Below, piece after piece: positions 18,232 to 28,259 of a stretch of DNA of 47,314 bases. How positions within the stretch are numbered: position 1 is the first letter of the stretch; each line of letters begins with the position of its first letter. Made by a program: the position numbers and the translations under genes. Below the pieces are notes generated by a model. That model was not told the origin of the DNA and made no database searches. It saw only the letters and a list, made by a program, of their open reading frames with translations. The stretch comes from Blastocatellia bacterium (GTDB lineage: Bacteria; Acidobacteriota; Blastocatellia; RBC074). The stretch lies in contig JAEUQN010000032.1 in NCBI GenBank assembly GCA_016789725.1, forward strand, positions 1 through 47,314, read 5' to 3'.

Positions 18232-20205
18232 ATGACTGACGATTACATCACCCGATTATCTCGCAAAATTCCCTATACCGCGTCGGTAGCTTCGCATCCG
18301 GCGGATGGCATTATTTGCACGCAACCGCTCGGCGCAATGTACACACCCGAACACACAACCTTTCGCGTTTGGGCACCGACCGCCAATCAAATCACGGTGC
18401 ATTTGTATCCCGCACCCATTGGCGAGGAAATGGGCAACATCAAGCTCAAGAGAAACGACGACGGTTCGTGGGAAGCGAAAGTACCGGGCAATATTGCAGG
18501 CACGTATTACACCTACACTGCCGCAGGCGATGATCCGCGTTTCAATCCTGAGCACGAATTGCTTGATCCTTACGCCCACGCCATCACCGCACACAACGGG
18601 CGCAGCATCGTGGTTCACGATACGACGCTGATTGCGGACCGTCCGACGTTTTCGATGAATGATGCGGTGATTTACGAAATGCACCTGCGGGATTTCACGC
18701 TTGACCCTGATTCGGGAATTCAGCGACGCGGCAAATACCTCGCTTTGACCGAAGACGGAACTCACCTGACCGGACGCCTTGACATCACGACCGGGCTGGA
18801 TCATTTGACCGATCTTGGGGTGAACGTCGTGCAGATCATGCCGATCAGCGAATTTCATACGAATACAGCGGAAGACTTGTATGGCTGGGGCTACGACGTT
18901 GTACATCACTTTTCACCGGCGGGCTGGTACGCGACGGAACGCTTTGATGCGCGGCGCGTGAGTGAATGCAAGCGAATGATTGACGCGCTGCATCGTCGCG
19001 GAATCCGCGTTACGCTGGATGTCGTTTTAAATCACACCTTCGAACTCATCAACAAAAACCTGGTCTTCAGTTTTGAAGGACTGGTTCCTGGTTATTACTA
19101 CCGCTTGAAACCAGACGGCAGTTACTGGGACGGCTCCGGCACCGGCAATGAATTTCGCAGCGAAGCACCGATGGCACGGCGCTACCTCGTGGATTGCTGC
19201 AAGCATTGGGTGAACGAATACAAAGTGGATGGATTTCGCCTCGATCTGCTGGGCTTAATGGATCAGGAAACGATGATCCTGATTGTGGATGAATTGCGCG
19301 CCATTGATCCGCATCTGTTGATTTACGGCGAGCCGTGGGGTGGCGGTACTTCGCCGATTGAATTGACGACCAAAGGCAAGCAATGGGGACGCGGCTGGGC
19401 CGTCTTTAATGATGAGTTCCGCGACGCGTTGAAAGGCAATGTGTTCGATGCGCGCGCCACCGGATTCATTCAATCGGGCAGTCACATCGGCGCAGTCAAA
19501 ACAGGCATTCGCGGTTCCATTGACAGCTTTGCCGCCTCGCCGCTTGAAAGCATCAACTACATCGAATGCCACGACAATCACACGCTCTGGGATCGCATTT
19601 TGATTAGCACTTTGCACGATGCTTCGGTCACCGACACAGATCGCCGCGCGATGGATAAACTCGGCGCAGTGGTGCTGTTTATGTCCGCAGGCATTCCGTT
19701 TATCCAAAGCGGTCAGGAATGGTTGCGCACAAAAAGCGGCGACCACAACAGCTACAACAAAACCGATGCGGTGAACCTGCTTCGCTGGCGACAGAAGGCG
19801 GAGAACTACGATGTGTACGCGTACTATCGCGGCTTGATTGCGCTGTTCCATAAGCACCGCCTGTTTCGCTATCGCACGGCGAAGCGCGCCAGCAGTGCCG
19901 TAAAGTTTCTGGACGATCAATTAGGATTGCCCGTTCCGCACGGTTGCATTGCCTACCAGATCGAAGACGTAGCGGGCAGCGACGAATGGCGCAGAGCTTT
20001 GGTTTTATTGAATCCGAACGGCAAGCGCGTAGAATTCACGATCCCACCCGGCTTCTGGAAAATTTATGGCGACGGACGACAGGTGGGAACCTCACCGATT
20101 GCACACAGCATTTCGTCGTTTCAGGATGATCGCGCGTTTGTTGCACCACGCAGCGCGTTGATCCTGGGCGAGCGACGCGAAGATGTAAACAGTAACGAGG
20201 AGTAA
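18232..20205 (+). CDS. GH13 debranching enzyme, type I pullulanase-like
   Basis: This 657-aa alpha-glucan debranching enzyme probably cleaves alpha-1,6 branches. An N-terminal CBM48-like domain ([18 protein letters not shown]) precedes the GH13 barrel. Barrel marks are [26 protein letters not shown], the nucleophile Asp in [11 protein letters not shown] (D338), the acid Glu in IYGEPWGGG (E367) and the third Asp in [11 protein letters not shown] (D448). A C-terminal beta domain ends the protein. No signal peptide is seen, so it acts in the cytoplasm on glycogen or imported dextrins. ATG 18232 is chosen over TTG 18220; the ribosome binding site is poor at both. It follows malQ, and the sulfatase gene begins 6 nt after its stop. 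Confidence 0.9.
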   Translation: MTDDYITRLSRKIPYTASVASHPADGIICTQPLGAMYTPEHTTFRVWAPTANQITVHLYPAPIGEEMGNIKLKRNDDGSWEAKVPGNIAGTYYTYTAAGDDPRFNPEHELLDPYAHAITAHNGRSIVVHDTTLIADRPTFSMNDAVIYEMHLRDFTLDPDSGIQRRGKYLALTEDGTHLTGRLDITTGLDHLTDLGVNVVQIMPISEFHTNTAEDLYGWGYDVVHHFSPAGWYATERFDARRVSECKRMIDALHRRGIRVTLDVVLNHTFELINKNLVFSFEGLVPGYYYRLKPDGSYWDGSGTGNEFRSEAPMARRYLVDCCKHWVNEYKVDGFRLDLLGLMDQETMILIVDELRAIDPHLLIYGEPWGGGTSPIELTTKGKQWGRGWAVFNDEFRDALKGNVFDARATGFIQSGSHIGAVKTGIRGSIDSFAASPLESINYIECHDNHTLWDRILISTLHDASVTDTDRRAMDKLGAVVLFMSAGIPFIQSGQEWLRTKSGDHNSYNKTDAVNLLRWRQKAENYDVYAYYRGLIALFHKHRLFRYRTAKRASSAVKFLDDQLGLPVPHGCIAYQIEDVAGSDEWRRALVLLNPNGKRVEFTIPPGFWKIYGDGRQVGTSPIAHSISSFQDDRAFVAPRSALILGERREDVNSNEE

Positions 20206-20211
20206 ATTGAA

Positions 20212-21723
20212 ATGAAGATGAAACCATTGCTTGGCGCGCTATTTTTCCTTTACCTCGCGGCTGTCGTAGTGGCACAACCACGCCCGAATATCGTTCTGAT
20301 CTACGCCGATGATCTGGGCTATGGCGATGTTTCCAGCTACGGTGCGACGACGATCAAAACGCCGAATATGGATCGCCTCGCACGCGAAGGACTGCGATTT
20401 ACGGACGCGCACGCAGCCGCTGCGACCTGTACGCCGTCTCGTTACGCGATGCTCACGGGCGAATATGCGTGGCGCAAAAAAGGCACGGGCGTGTTGCCAG
20501 GCAATGCGGCAATGGTCATTGACACCAGGCAAACCACGCTGGCTTCGATGCTGCAAAAAGCAGGCTATACCACAGGCGTCGTCGGCAAATGGCATCTCGG
20601 TCTAGGGCCACAGGGCGGGCCGGATTGGAACCGCGAAATTGCGCCGAGTCCGAATCATATTGGGTTCAATTATTCCTTCATTATGGCTGCGACAGGCGAC
20701 CGCGTGCCGACGGTGTACGTCGAAAACAATCGCGTCGTCGGCCTCGATCCGGCTGATCCGATCAAAGTGGATTACACGAAGCCAATTGGCGATTGGCCGA
20801 CGGGCAAAGCCAATCCTGAGTTGCTGAAAATGCACCCCAGTCACGGTCACGATATGACCATCGTCAACGGCATCAGCCGCATCGGCTATATGACCGGCGG
20901 CAAGGCGGCGTTGTGGAAAGACGAAGACATGGCCGATGTCTTCACGAGCAAAGCCGTGCAATTTATCGAACAACAAAAAGCCAAACCGTTTTTCCTCTAT
21001 TTCGCCTTGCACGATCCGCACGTCCCGCGCGTGCCGCATCCGCGCTTCGTTGGCAAATCGGGAATGGGGCCGCGCGGCGATGCCATTTTGCAAGCCGATT
21101 ACTGTGTCGGCGAAGTGCTGAAGAAATTGGATCAGCTCAAGCTTGTGAACAACACCATCGTGATTTTGACCAGTGATAACGGGCCTGTCGTGGATGATGG
21201 ATACAAAGACGATGCGGTCGAAAAGCTCGGTCAACATAAACCCGCCGGACCATTGCGCGGCGGGAAGTACAGCAACTTTGAAGCGGGAACACGTGTGCCG
21301 TTCATCGTGCGTTGGCCGGGACAAGTGAAACGCGGCGTCTCGAATGCGCTGGTGTCGCAGATTGATTTTCTCGCGTCCTTTGCTGCCTTCACCAAACAAA
21401 ACCTGGCACAAGCAGACGCACCTGACAGTTACAACGTGATGTCTGCATTATTCGGCAAAGACAAAACAGGCCGCGAACATTTGGTTGAGCAAGCCAGCGT
21501 GTTGTCATTGCGGGTCGGAAACTGGAAATACATCGAACCAGGTCGCGGCCCTAAAATCATAGCGAACACCAACACCGAAACAGGCAACGACCCGAACGGC
21601 CAGCTTTATGACTTGGCGAGCGATATGGGCGAAACGCGCAACCTTGCGGCGCAACATCCTGACAAGGTCAAAGAGATGACCGCGCGCCTGCAAAAAATTC
21701 GACAAGACGGCAGAAGCCGCTAA
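20212..21723 (+). CDS. Secreted formylglycine-dependent sulfatase (first of two)
   Basis: This is a 503-aa type I sulfatase with a signal peptide (LLGALFFLYLAAVVVAQ). Metal-binding Asp residues lie in LIYADDLGYGD. The maturation motif C-x-P-S-R is intact in CTPSRYAMLTG, with C73 to be oxidised to formylglycine. KWHLG and TSDNGP supply the other catalytic residues, and the C-terminal LYDLASDMGETRNLA is the usual sulfatase tail. GAGGAG precedes the ATG. The gene starts 6 nt after the GH13 gene and 16 nt before a second sulfatase gene, which suggests co-transcription. The substrate is a sulfated compound, likely a glycan; the position specificity is unknown. No sulfatase-maturing enzyme is in this window. 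Confidence 0.93.
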   Translation: MKMKPLLGALFFLYLAAVVVAQPRPNIVLIYADDLGYGDVSSYGATTIKTPNMDRLAREGLRFTDAHAAAATCTPSRYAMLTGEYAWRKKGTGVLPGNAAMVIDTRQTTLASMLQKAGYTTGVVGKWHLGLGPQGGPDWNREIAPSPNHIGFNYSFIMAATGDRVPTVYVENNRVVGLDPADPIKVDYTKPIGDWPTGKANPELLKMHPSHGHDMTIVNGISRIGYMTGGKAALWKDEDMADVFTSKAVQFIEQQKAKPFFLYFALHDPHVPRVPHPRFVGKSGMGPRGDAILQADYCVGEVLKKLDQLKLVNNTIVILTSDNGPVVDDGYKDDAVEKLGQHKPAGPLRGGKYSNFEAGTRVPFIVRWPGQVKRGVSNALVSQIDFLASFAAFTKQNLAQADAPDSYNVMSALFGKDKTGREHLVEQASVLSLRVGNWKYIEPGRGPKIIANTNTETGNDPNGQLYDLASDMGETRNLAAQHPDKVKEMTARLQKIRQDGRSR

Positions 21724-21739
21724 AACAAAGAGAAAATTT

Positions 21740-23140
21740 ATGCGAAGACTTAGCTGGTTGTTATTCGTGACGTTCACCGTTGTGTTGTCAATCAATGCGC
21801 AAACAACACGCTCATCGAAGCCCAACGTCATCTTCATTCTCGCGGATGATCTGGGCTACGGTGATTTGGGTTGCTATGGTCAGAAGCTGATTCAAACGCC
21901 ACATCTGGATCGTTTGGCAAAAGAGGGCATGCGCTTCACGCAGTTTTATGCTGGTTCGACGGTCTGCGCGCCGTCGCGGGCCGTGCTGATGACGGGCAAA
22001 CACATGGGACATGTCAGCGTGCGCGGCAATGCCGGTGCCGAAAATATTGCGATTCAATCGCTGCGCCATGGCGAAAAGACGGTGGCACATGTTTTCAAAG
22101 ACGCAGGCTATCGAACCGCATTATTTGGCAAATGGGGATTGGGCGAAGTCGGATTGGACGGGCATCCAAACAAAATGGGCTTTGATGAATTCTTCGGCTT
22201 TTTAAATCAATCGCACGCGCATAATTACTATCCTTCGTGGTTGATTCACAACAGCGAAAAGTATCCATTGCGCAACGTCCCCGCATCCGAAAACAAAGCG
22301 GTTGGCAGCGGTTGGGCGCGCGAAAAAATTGATTACGCGCCGGACGTGATTTTTGACAAAGCGGTGCAGTGGCTCGACCAAAATCACGACAAGCCTTTTT
22401 TTCTCTACTTCGCTTCGACGCTGCCACACGCCAATAACGAAGCGGCGCGCGGCGTTGGCAATGGTCAGGAAATCCCGGATTACGGTAGTTACCAAGACAA
22501 GCCCTGGCCTGATCCTGACAAAGGTCAAGCCGCGATGGTTTCGCATTTGGACAAACAAGTCGGACAGTTATTAGCCAGGCTGAAAGCGTATGGCATTGAA
22601 CGTAATACGCTGGTGATTTTTTCATCCGACAACGGGCCGCATCAAGAAGGCAAAAACAATATGGAGTTTTTTGACGCCAACGGCCCATTGAGGGGAATCA
22701 AGCGTGCATTGTACGAAGGCGGCATTCGTGTGCCGTTCATCGCACGCTGGCCCGGCAAAATCAAAGCGGGAACAACCAGCGATCACCTCGGCTACTTCGG
22801 TGACGTGCTGGCAACCGCGAGCGATCTGACGAGACAGTCCACGCCATCGGGTCTTGATTCGCTCAGCTTCCTGCCCGCACTTCGGGGCAAAAAAGCGCAA
22901 CAGCACAAATATCTGTACTATGAATTTTATGAACAAGGCGGGCGGCAAGCGGTGCGATTCGGCAAGTGGAAAGCGATTCGTGAACCAATGATGACAGGCC
23001 CAGTGCAACTGTTCGACTTGTCAAAGGACCTTGGCGAGACAAATGATCTCGCAGTCAAGTATCCTGAGATTGTCAAACAGGCGATTGGCTATTTGAACGA
23101 AGCGCACGTGGATGATCCGAATTGGCAGGTGCGGAAATAA
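21740..23140 (+). CDS. Secreted formylglycine-dependent sulfatase (second of two)
   Basis: This 466-aa type I sulfatase has a signal peptide (LLFVTFTVVLSINAQ). It has FILADDLGYGD for metal binding, the C-x-P-S-R motif in CAPSRAVLMTG (C76), GKWGLGEVG where most have GKWHLG, and FSSDNGPHQEG. It is clearly related to, but distinct from, the sulfatase just upstream (shorter, different middle), so this is not a recent duplication. The change from His to Gly in the GKWHLG motif is a visible variation in a substrate-pocket segment. It is probably on one transcript with the upstream sulfatase. Confidence 0.92.
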   Translation: MRRLSWLLFVTFTVVLSINAQTTRSSKPNVIFILADDLGYGDLGCYGQKLIQTPHLDRLAKEGMRFTQFYAGSTVCAPSRAVLMTGKHMGHVSVRGNAGAENIAIQSLRHGEKTVAHVFKDAGYRTALFGKWGLGEVGLDGHPNKMGFDEFFGFLNQSHAHNYYPSWLIHNSEKYPLRNVPASENKAVGSGWAREKIDYAPDVIFDKAVQWLDQNHDKPFFLYFASTLPHANNEAARGVGNGQEIPDYGSYQDKPWPDPDKGQAAMVSHLDKQVGQLLARLKAYGIERNTLVIFSSDNGPHQEGKNNMEFFDANGPLRGIKRALYEGGIRVPFIARWPGKIKAGTTSDHLGYFGDVLATASDLTRQSTPSGLDSLSFLPALRGKKAQQHKYLYYEFYEQGGRQAVRFGKWKAIREPMMTGPVQLFDLSKDLGETNDLAVKYPEIVKQAIGYLNEAHVDDPNWQVRK

Positions 23141-23223
23141 TAAATAATCCATAAACCACGGAGATCATAGAGAAAAACAAGACCCTGTAGGTGGCGAAAT
23201 GAATAAGTTGACGGAGGTAAAGC

Positions 23224-23364
23224 TTGCCTGGCTCCAAGGTGAATTCCGCAGAGGAAGCGTTTCTCCAACAACATTACAAAACCATGCCGCGCACGATGTT
23301 GCGCTATGCGATTGAAAAATTCCCCGAACCGAAGCGTCAGGCTTACCTGAAAGGCACAATTTAA
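23224..23364 (+). pseudogene. Remnant of a DNA alkylation repair (AlkD-like) gene, C-terminal end only
   Basis: A 46-codon frame from a TTG at 23224 encodes a peptide whose second half (HYKTMPRTMLRYAIEKFPEP, then RQAYLKG) matches the C-terminal end I know from AlkD-like DNA alkylation repair proteins. The rest of the gene (about 180 codons) is absent: TAA and TGA stops stand directly upstream in this frame, and the sulfatase gene ends 83 nt before. GGAGG precedes the TTG, so the peptide might still be made. The stop overlaps the next start as TAATG, so it may now act as a leader that couples translation to the permease. The conserved reading frame is notable for a relic. Confidence 0.6.
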
Positions 23365-24761
23365 TGGCAGAAGAAAAATCTCAACTGATTCGCGGTCTCA
23401 CGCTCACTGGCACCACTGCGCTGGTCATCGGCACAGTCATCGGCACAGGCGTATTTTTGAAAACGGCTCCGATGGCGCAGGATGTGCGAACTCCGACAAT
23501 GGTGTTGCTGGCGTGGGTAGCGGCGGGCTTGCTCTCGCTGGCGGGCGCGCTGACGTATGCCGAACTCGGCGCGATGTTGCCGCACGCGGGGGGCGAATAT
23601 GTGTTCCTGCGGCATTCGTACGGTGAGGCTGCGGCATTTTTGTTTGGCTGGCAGCGATTCATCATCGCGGGCAGTGCCTCGATTGCCAGTTTGGGCGCAG
23701 GCTCGGCGATTTTCCTCGCCGCGTTTCTACCGATCAATGCTGTCTGGGCACAGAAAACTTTTACGTTGATGGGGCAAACGATCAACTGGCAATTTGGCGC
23801 AAAGCAGGTAGTGACGATTGCGATTATTTTGTTTCTGACCGCGATCAATTGCCTGACGGTTGCGTTTGGCGGCAAGGTGCAATCGTTCCTGACTGTATTG
23901 AAAATTGCAGGCATCGCGTTTGTCGTCGGAGGCGTGTTTTTCGCGTCGAAAACAGCAACGTGGTCGCATCTGGCAACGCCTGCGAACACGCCGGAATGGA
24001 GTGGCTTCGCGTTGTTTGGTACGGCGATGCTGGCAGCGTTGTGGGGCTACGACGGCTGGAACAATATGCCGATGGCGGCGGGCGAAGTGCAGAATCCGGG
24101 GCGCAACATTCCGCGCGCGTTGATTGGCGGAATGGCGTTGGTGATGGTGATTTATTTATTGGCGAACCTGGCTTATTTTTACGCGCTGCCATTTGATGAG
24201 GTTGTCACGTCAAACTCAACTAAATACCGCGATGCGCTGCCTGCGGCGGGCAAAGCGGCGCAAACATTTCTGGGCGAATATGGCGGCAAGTTGATTGCGA
24301 TTGCGTTTGTGATTTCGGCGGTGGGTGCATTGAATGGCTCAATTCTCTCGAATGCGCGCGTGCCATTTGCGATGGCGAAAGATGGATTGTTCTTTCCTGC
24401 TATGGCACGTTTGAGCGCCACGTCGCGCGTGCCGATTATCGCGCTGGTGGTACAGGCAATCTGGTCATGTGTGCTGGCACTGTCAGGAACCTATGATCAA
24501 TTGACCGATTGTCTGTTGTTCGCTTCGTGGATTTTCTATGGTTTGGTCACTTCGGCAGTCTTTGTCCTGCGCCGCAAAATGCCGGACGCGCCACGTCCGT
24601 ACAAAACGTTTGGCTACCCGCTGATTCCGCTGGTGTTTGTTCTGGTTGCGGTGTGGTTGATTTTTAATACGCTGTTTACGAAGCCGGTGGAATCGTTGTT
24701 TGGCCTGGCGCTGATTGTGATTGGTCTGCCACTATATTTCTACTACCGCAAACAAAAATAA
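23364..24761 (+). CDS. APC-superfamily amino acid permease
   Basis: This is a 465-aa inner-membrane transporter with about 12 hydrophobic segments. The first helix shows the APC signature GTVIGTGVF, and helix 6 carries ALWGYDGWNNMPMAAGEVQNPGRNIPRAL, which is very typical of the L-type amino acid transporter/YkbA-like branch. Helix 8 holds GALNGSILSNARVPFAMAKDG. It probably exchanges or imports neutral amino acids. Its ATG overlaps the stop of the AlkD-like remnant frame as TAATG. No own Shine-Dalgarno is seen close to the ATG, so coupling with the remnant frame is plausible. Confidence 0.92.
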   Translation: MAEEKSQLIRGLTLTGTTALVIGTVIGTGVFLKTAPMAQDVRTPTMVLLAWVAAGLLSLAGALTYAELGAMLPHAGGEYVFLRHSYGEAAAFLFGWQRFIIAGSASIASLGAGSAIFLAAFLPINAVWAQKTFTLMGQTINWQFGAKQVVTIAIILFLTAINCLTVAFGGKVQSFLTVLKIAGIAFVVGGVFFASKTATWSHLATPANTPEWSGFALFGTAMLAALWGYDGWNNMPMAAGEVQNPGRNIPRALIGGMALVMVIYLLANLAYFYALPFDEVVTSNSTKYRDALPAAGKAAQTFLGEYGGKLIAIAFVISAVGALNGSILSNARVPFAMAKDGLFFPAMARLSATSRVPIIALVVQAIWSCVLALSGTYDQLTDCLLFASWIFYGLVTSAVFVLRRKMPDAPRPYKTFGYPLIPLVFVLVAVWLIFNTLFTKPVESLFGLALIVIGLPLYFYYRKQK

Positions 24762-24785
24762 CTTAGCCCTGTTGGATTCAGAAAA

Positions 24786-25271
24786 ATGCGAAAAACAGGT
24801 GTCATTGGAGCCTTATTATTTTTGTGGCTGGTCGGTCAGGCAAAGGCGCAGGAGCCATTATCCACGGCGTTTATTTCCGCTGTTCAAGCCAATAATCCAG
24901 CGTTGCTGAAAGAGTGGTATCCAACGCCAGCACTGGTCAGGCTGCTGGAACCGGAGCGCACGAAAAAACTTTCAGATGCGGCGATCAAACGAACCTTTCT
25001 TGTTCCATTGCAGAAAAAACTGGCGAAGGATTTTGAGAACTTCCAAGCCTCGGCGCAAAAAAGCTCAGTTGATTTACGCGAATTGCAATACCTCAATTTT
25101 CAATTGCAGCGCGATGAATCCAGCACTGCGAACAAACCAATCGCCTGCACAATCACGTATTCCTATGGTGACAAACAGGGTGCGTTTACCGTGACTGTGC
25201 TGGAAAAGCAGGGGAAGTGGTATCTATTTGAAATCCTGCTCAGCGTAAATGTTTTTGACAAGCTGAACTGA
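24786..25271 (+). CDS. Secreted hypothetical protein
   Basis: I do not recognise this 161-aa protein. A signal peptide ([19 protein letters not shown]) is clear. The mature part is helical at first ([27 protein letters not shown], a pattern like small NTF2/DUF-type lumenal domains) and beta-rich at the end ([32 protein letters not shown]). The tail resembles the last strands of an NTF2-like fold, but this is only a shape match. It lies between the permease and a secreted hydrolase on the same strand, 19 nt before the latter. Confidence 0.75.
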   Translation: MRKTGVIGALLFLWLVGQAKAQEPLSTAFISAVQANNPALLKEWYPTPALVRLLEPERTKKLSDAAIKRTFLVPLQKKLAKDFENFQASAQKSSVDLRELQYLNFQLQRDESSTANKPIACTITYSYGDKQGAFTVTVLEKQGKWYLFEILLSVNVFDKLN

Positions 25272-25290
25272 CCTACAAAGGAGCATAAAC

Positions 25291-26385
25291 ATGCAAAACA
25301 AACTTGCCAGCATCTCACTTTTACTGATTGCATTTTGCTTGCTCGCTGTTACGACGCAAGCGCAGGATTCCAAAGTCGAATCAGGAAACATCAACGGCGC
25401 GAACTTTCGCATTGAAGTTCCCGCAAATTGGAACAACGGGTTGGTCATGTATTGCCACGGCTACACGCTGGCGGGCCTGAATGCGAATCTGGATGGCGGC
25501 AAGCCATTGCGTGATGTGTTTTTGTCGCGCGGTTTCGCCGTCGCGCAATCGGCCTACAGCGTGCAAGGCTGGGCGGTAAAAGAAGCCGTTGAAGACACCG
25601 AGGCTTTGCGTAAATACTTCGTGGCAAAGTACGGCGTGCTGAAAGAAACGATTGTATTGGGGCATTCGATGGGCGGCGTAATTACGCTGGCGACGATTGA
25701 AAAATATCCTGAAGTGTATGACGGCGCATTGCCAATGTGTGGGCCGCTAAACGTGAGCTTGAACGGGTTACAGGATCGCGTGTTCGATATGCTGGTGACG
25801 TTTGATTTCCAGTTTCCGAACATTGTTGGCTCGCTGGCGAGTTTGCCGAAAGGCGCAAGACTGGATCAGGCAAAGGTCAAAGCTGCGCTCGAAGCGGCAC
25901 CAGACAAGGCAGCGATGTTTGCCAAACGATACAGCATTGCGGTGAATGATTTGCCCGGCACGCTGGCCTTTTGGTACGAAATCAACCGCGAATTACAAGT
26001 CCGAAGCGGTGGCAATCCCTTTGACAATCGCAACACGCTATACGATGGCTTCGATGATGACGTGGCTGTCAATCGCGGGGTCAAGCGATATACCGCCGAC
26101 GCGAAAGCCCGCGAATATTTACGCCAACATTATGCGCCGACGGGACGCATTGCCGATCCGGTGCTGACCATTCACACGACGTATGATCCTTTGATTCCGG
26201 GACGATATGTGAGTGAGTACAATTCAATTGCCAATGTCGCCGGCACACAGGACATGTTTGTCGCCAAATTCGTTGTTGCCAAAGGCCATTGCACGTTCAC
26301 GCCTGCACAAACGGGGACGGCATTTGATGAATTGTTAAAGTGGGTGCGCGAGAAGAAAAAGCCGGAAGCCGGGGAAGTGAAATGA
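25291..26385 (+). CDS. Secreted alpha/beta hydrolase
   Basis: This 364-aa secreted hydrolase has a strong ribosome binding site (AAAGGAG) and a signal peptide ([16 protein letters not shown]). The oxyanion region is VMYCHGYTL, the nucleophile elbow is GHSMGG (S126) and the likely catalytic His is in KGHCTF (H333). A long helical cap (about residues 150-260) lies between strands. Esterase, lipase or peptidase activity is possible; the sequence does not decide. Its position 19 nt after the secreted hypothetical gene suggests a joint transcript. Confidence 0.87.
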   Translation: MQNKLASISLLLIAFCLLAVTTQAQDSKVESGNINGANFRIEVPANWNNGLVMYCHGYTLAGLNANLDGGKPLRDVFLSRGFAVAQSAYSVQGWAVKEAVEDTEALRKYFVAKYGVLKETIVLGHSMGGVITLATIEKYPEVYDGALPMCGPLNVSLNGLQDRVFDMLVTFDFQFPNIVGSLASLPKGARLDQAKVKAALEAAPDKAAMFAKRYSIAVNDLPGTLAFWYEINRELQVRSGGNPFDNRNTLYDGFDDDVAVNRGVKRYTADAKAREYLRQHYAPTGRIADPVLTIHTTYDPLIPGRYVSEYNSIANVAGTQDMFVAKFVVAKGHCTFTPAQTGTAFDELLKWVREKKKPEAGEVK

Positions 26386-26437
26386 CACTTGTGCTAGTAT
26401 CAAGGTAGGCAATTTTTTAAATTTAAGCGGAGGTCAG

Positions 26438-27409
26438 ATGAAGCGAAAGTTGTTTATTACGCTTACTGTAATGCTGGTTATTTATGGTTCATCGGCTCCT
26501 TCCCAAACACCTTTTCCATCGCAAGCTCCCTTGCCTCCGCCTGCCAAAGAAAAACCACCGGAAACCAATTCGCAAGACCAACAGAATCCCAAACCGCTCA
26601 TCATCAAAACCAATATGGTCAGCGTGACGGTGACAGTCAGTGACCGGAATCGCCGCTTTGTGACAGGACTGACAAAAGAGAATTTTGAAGTGTATGACGA
26701 CAACGTGAAGCAGGAAGTCGCATTGTTTGCGACGCAGGATTCGCCGCTGACCTTGGGGATTGTGTATGACGTGTCAGGTTCGATGAATCCGCTGAGCACG
26801 CAATCTTTTCGCGCGCTCAAAGGCTTGTTTGAGTATTCGCATTCGGATGATGAGTATTTTGTCGTTTCGTTCAGCGACCGTGCCAAACTGATTCAGGATT
26901 TTACCTCCTTGCCAGAAAATATTTTGAATAAGGCCGTTTTTATTAAACCCAAAGGCAGTACCGCATTGTTCGATGCAATCTATCTCGCGCTGGAAAAGGT
27001 CAAGGAGGGAAGGCACGAAAAAAAGGCGCTGCTTATCATTTCAGACGGCGAAGAAAACAGCAGTCGTTATTCGTTTGGCGAGTTGCGCAAAGCCTTACGA
27101 GAAACCGATGCACAGTTGTACGCGATAGGTTTAGGACTGGGCGGCTCATTGCCGCACATTACAGAAACATCAGGCGGGCTAACCTTTTTTCCGCAGGAAT
27201 ACGGGGAAGTGGGCGATATTTATACGCGTATTGCCCTGATGTTGCGCAACCAGTATGTCGTGGGGTTTTATCCAACGGACGAAGGTTCTTCGATTCGCTG
27301 GCACAAGCTCCGCATTAAAGTGAATGCGCCCAAACAGCTTGGCAAGCTGACGCTTTTCTATCGCAATGGTTACGAATCCTCGCAGCAGGATATAGCGAAC
27401 AAAAAGTGA
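26438..27409 (+). CDS. Secreted VWA-domain protein (acidobacterial VWFA-related type)
   Basis: This 323-aa protein has a signal peptide and a Pro-rich linker (residues 24-52). A short beta-domain (VSVTVTVSDRNRRFVTGLTKENFEVYDD) precedes a von Willebrand A domain with an intact metal site (DVSGSM, D111; later SDGEEN). This layout matches the VWFA-related acidobacterial family as I know it. These are probably extracellular adhesion or scaffolding proteins; the partner is unknown. GGAGGT precedes the ATG by a few bases. Its TGA stop lies inside the terminator hairpin at 27406. Confidence 0.88.
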   Translation: MKRKLFITLTVMLVIYGSSAPSQTPFPSQAPLPPPAKEKPPETNSQDQQNPKPLIIKTNMVSVTVTVSDRNRRFVTGLTKENFEVYDDNVKQEVALFATQDSPLTLGIVYDVSGSMNPLSTQSFRALKGLFEYSHSDDEYFVVSFSDRAKLIQDFTSLPENILNKAVFIKPKGSTALFDAIYLALEKVKEGRHEKKALLIISDGEENSSRYSFGELRKALRETDAQLYAIGLGLGGSLPHITETSGGLTFFPQEYGEVGDIYTRIALMLRNQYVVGFYPTDEGSSIRWHKLRIKVNAPKQLGKLTLFYRNGYESSQQDIANKK

Positions 27410-27439
27410 GGGCGAAGCTGCCATCAGCCTCGCCCTCAC
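27406..27439 (-). terminator. Terminator hairpin between the convergent VWA and LolA-like genes
   Basis: GTGAGGGCGA (27406-27415) pairs with TCGCCCTCAC (27430-27439), then after one mismatch GCTG pairs with CAGC around a CCAT loop. Read on the minus strand the stem is followed by TTTTTGTTCGC, so it is an intrinsic terminator for the LolA-like operon. The VWA stop codon (TGA, 27407-27409) sits inside the left arm. Confidence 0.8.
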
Positions 27440-27463
27440 TGTGGATCAATTGAAAGCAAATAG

Positions 27464-28171
27464 TTAGATTTTATCTACGACTTTCGTTCCCGAAGGAATA
27501 TTCACATTAAAGACCGAATCTGCGATGTTCGGATTGATTTCCATCCCTGTGAATTTGACCAGGGTGGAGTCACCGTTACGCTCGAACATCTGATATTGCA
27601 CGGGCAGCCAGAATTCATTGCTCACCCATAATTCAATCTGGCTGAAGGGGCTACCGCCCTTAGGCGTCAAGTGCAAGCGCGTTGTTGGCTTACCGCCGAC
27701 CAATTCATCTTTCACGTACTCAACGTTGTAATCTCTGGTCAGGGACTCCAGTGAGCTGTCCAAACCAACCAGGGCGGAGTAGCTACTGGTTTTGCCTTTG
27801 GCGGCTTTGGAAAGCGTGGTCTTCAACACTTGATTGATGCGAGGTTGGTAGAAAGTCAGGTTCTCCCCCACGACCGAAACGCTCTTTTGATCGGGTTTGG
27901 TGTAATCAATGCGCAGTTTGCTTTTGCCTTTTCCACCGGGCTTGTAAATGAAGGTTCCGTAATCAGTTTCGGTCGAGCCGATTTGCGGGTTGCGTCGTTG
28001 CTGCACCATCGCGGCACGCATTGAGCGTAAATTACGGTGTGCGGATTGCATTTTGGACAGAACGCCTGTGAGCAATTGAGTCGCTGCTTTGGCTTCGGTG
28101 TTTTGATAAGTGCCAATTGTCATCGTCAAGATTGCTGCGATGACGGCGAGGCTGATAGTACGTTTTATCAT
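27464..28171 (-). CDS. LolA-like periplasmic lipoprotein carrier
   Basis: This 235-aa periplasmic protein has a signal peptide (ISLAVIAAILTMTIGTYQN) and the LolA-type half-barrel pattern: YGTFIYKPGGKGKSKLRIDY, SVSVVGENLTFYQP, SQIELWVSNEFWLPVQYQMF and STLVKFTGMEINPNI. LolA shuttles lipoproteins from the inner-membrane ABC extractor to the outer membrane. A GGAGAA site stands before the ATG. It is the last gene of the operon that also holds a LolD-like ATPase, a LolC-like permease and a LolB-like lipoprotein, which strongly supports the role. The gap to the gene before it is 88 nt, so it could also have its own promoter. Confidence 0.82.
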   Translation of the reverse strand: MIKRTISLAVIAAILTMTIGTYQNTEAKAATQLLTGVLSKMQSAHRNLRSMRAAMVQQRRNPQIGSTETDYGTFIYKPGGKGKSKLRIDYTKPDQKSVSVVGENLTFYQPRINQVLKTTLSKAAKGKTSSYSALVGLDSSLESLTRDYNVEYVKDELVGGKPTTRLHLTPKGGSPFSQIELWVSNEFWLPVQYQMFERNGDSTLVKFTGMEINPNIADSVFNVNIPSGTKVVDKI

Positions 28172-28259
28172 TCAAAGTTCTCCAATTAACAATTCAATAA
28201 TTACGTGATCAACGCGGGCTTTGATGCCGAGAGCTTACTTCGGGGTTGTCACATTATTC

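Noticed and set aside
20602..21411. 269-codon frame on the minus strand opposite the first sulfatase
   Set aside because: Antisense shadow of a gene with intact sulfatase motifs.
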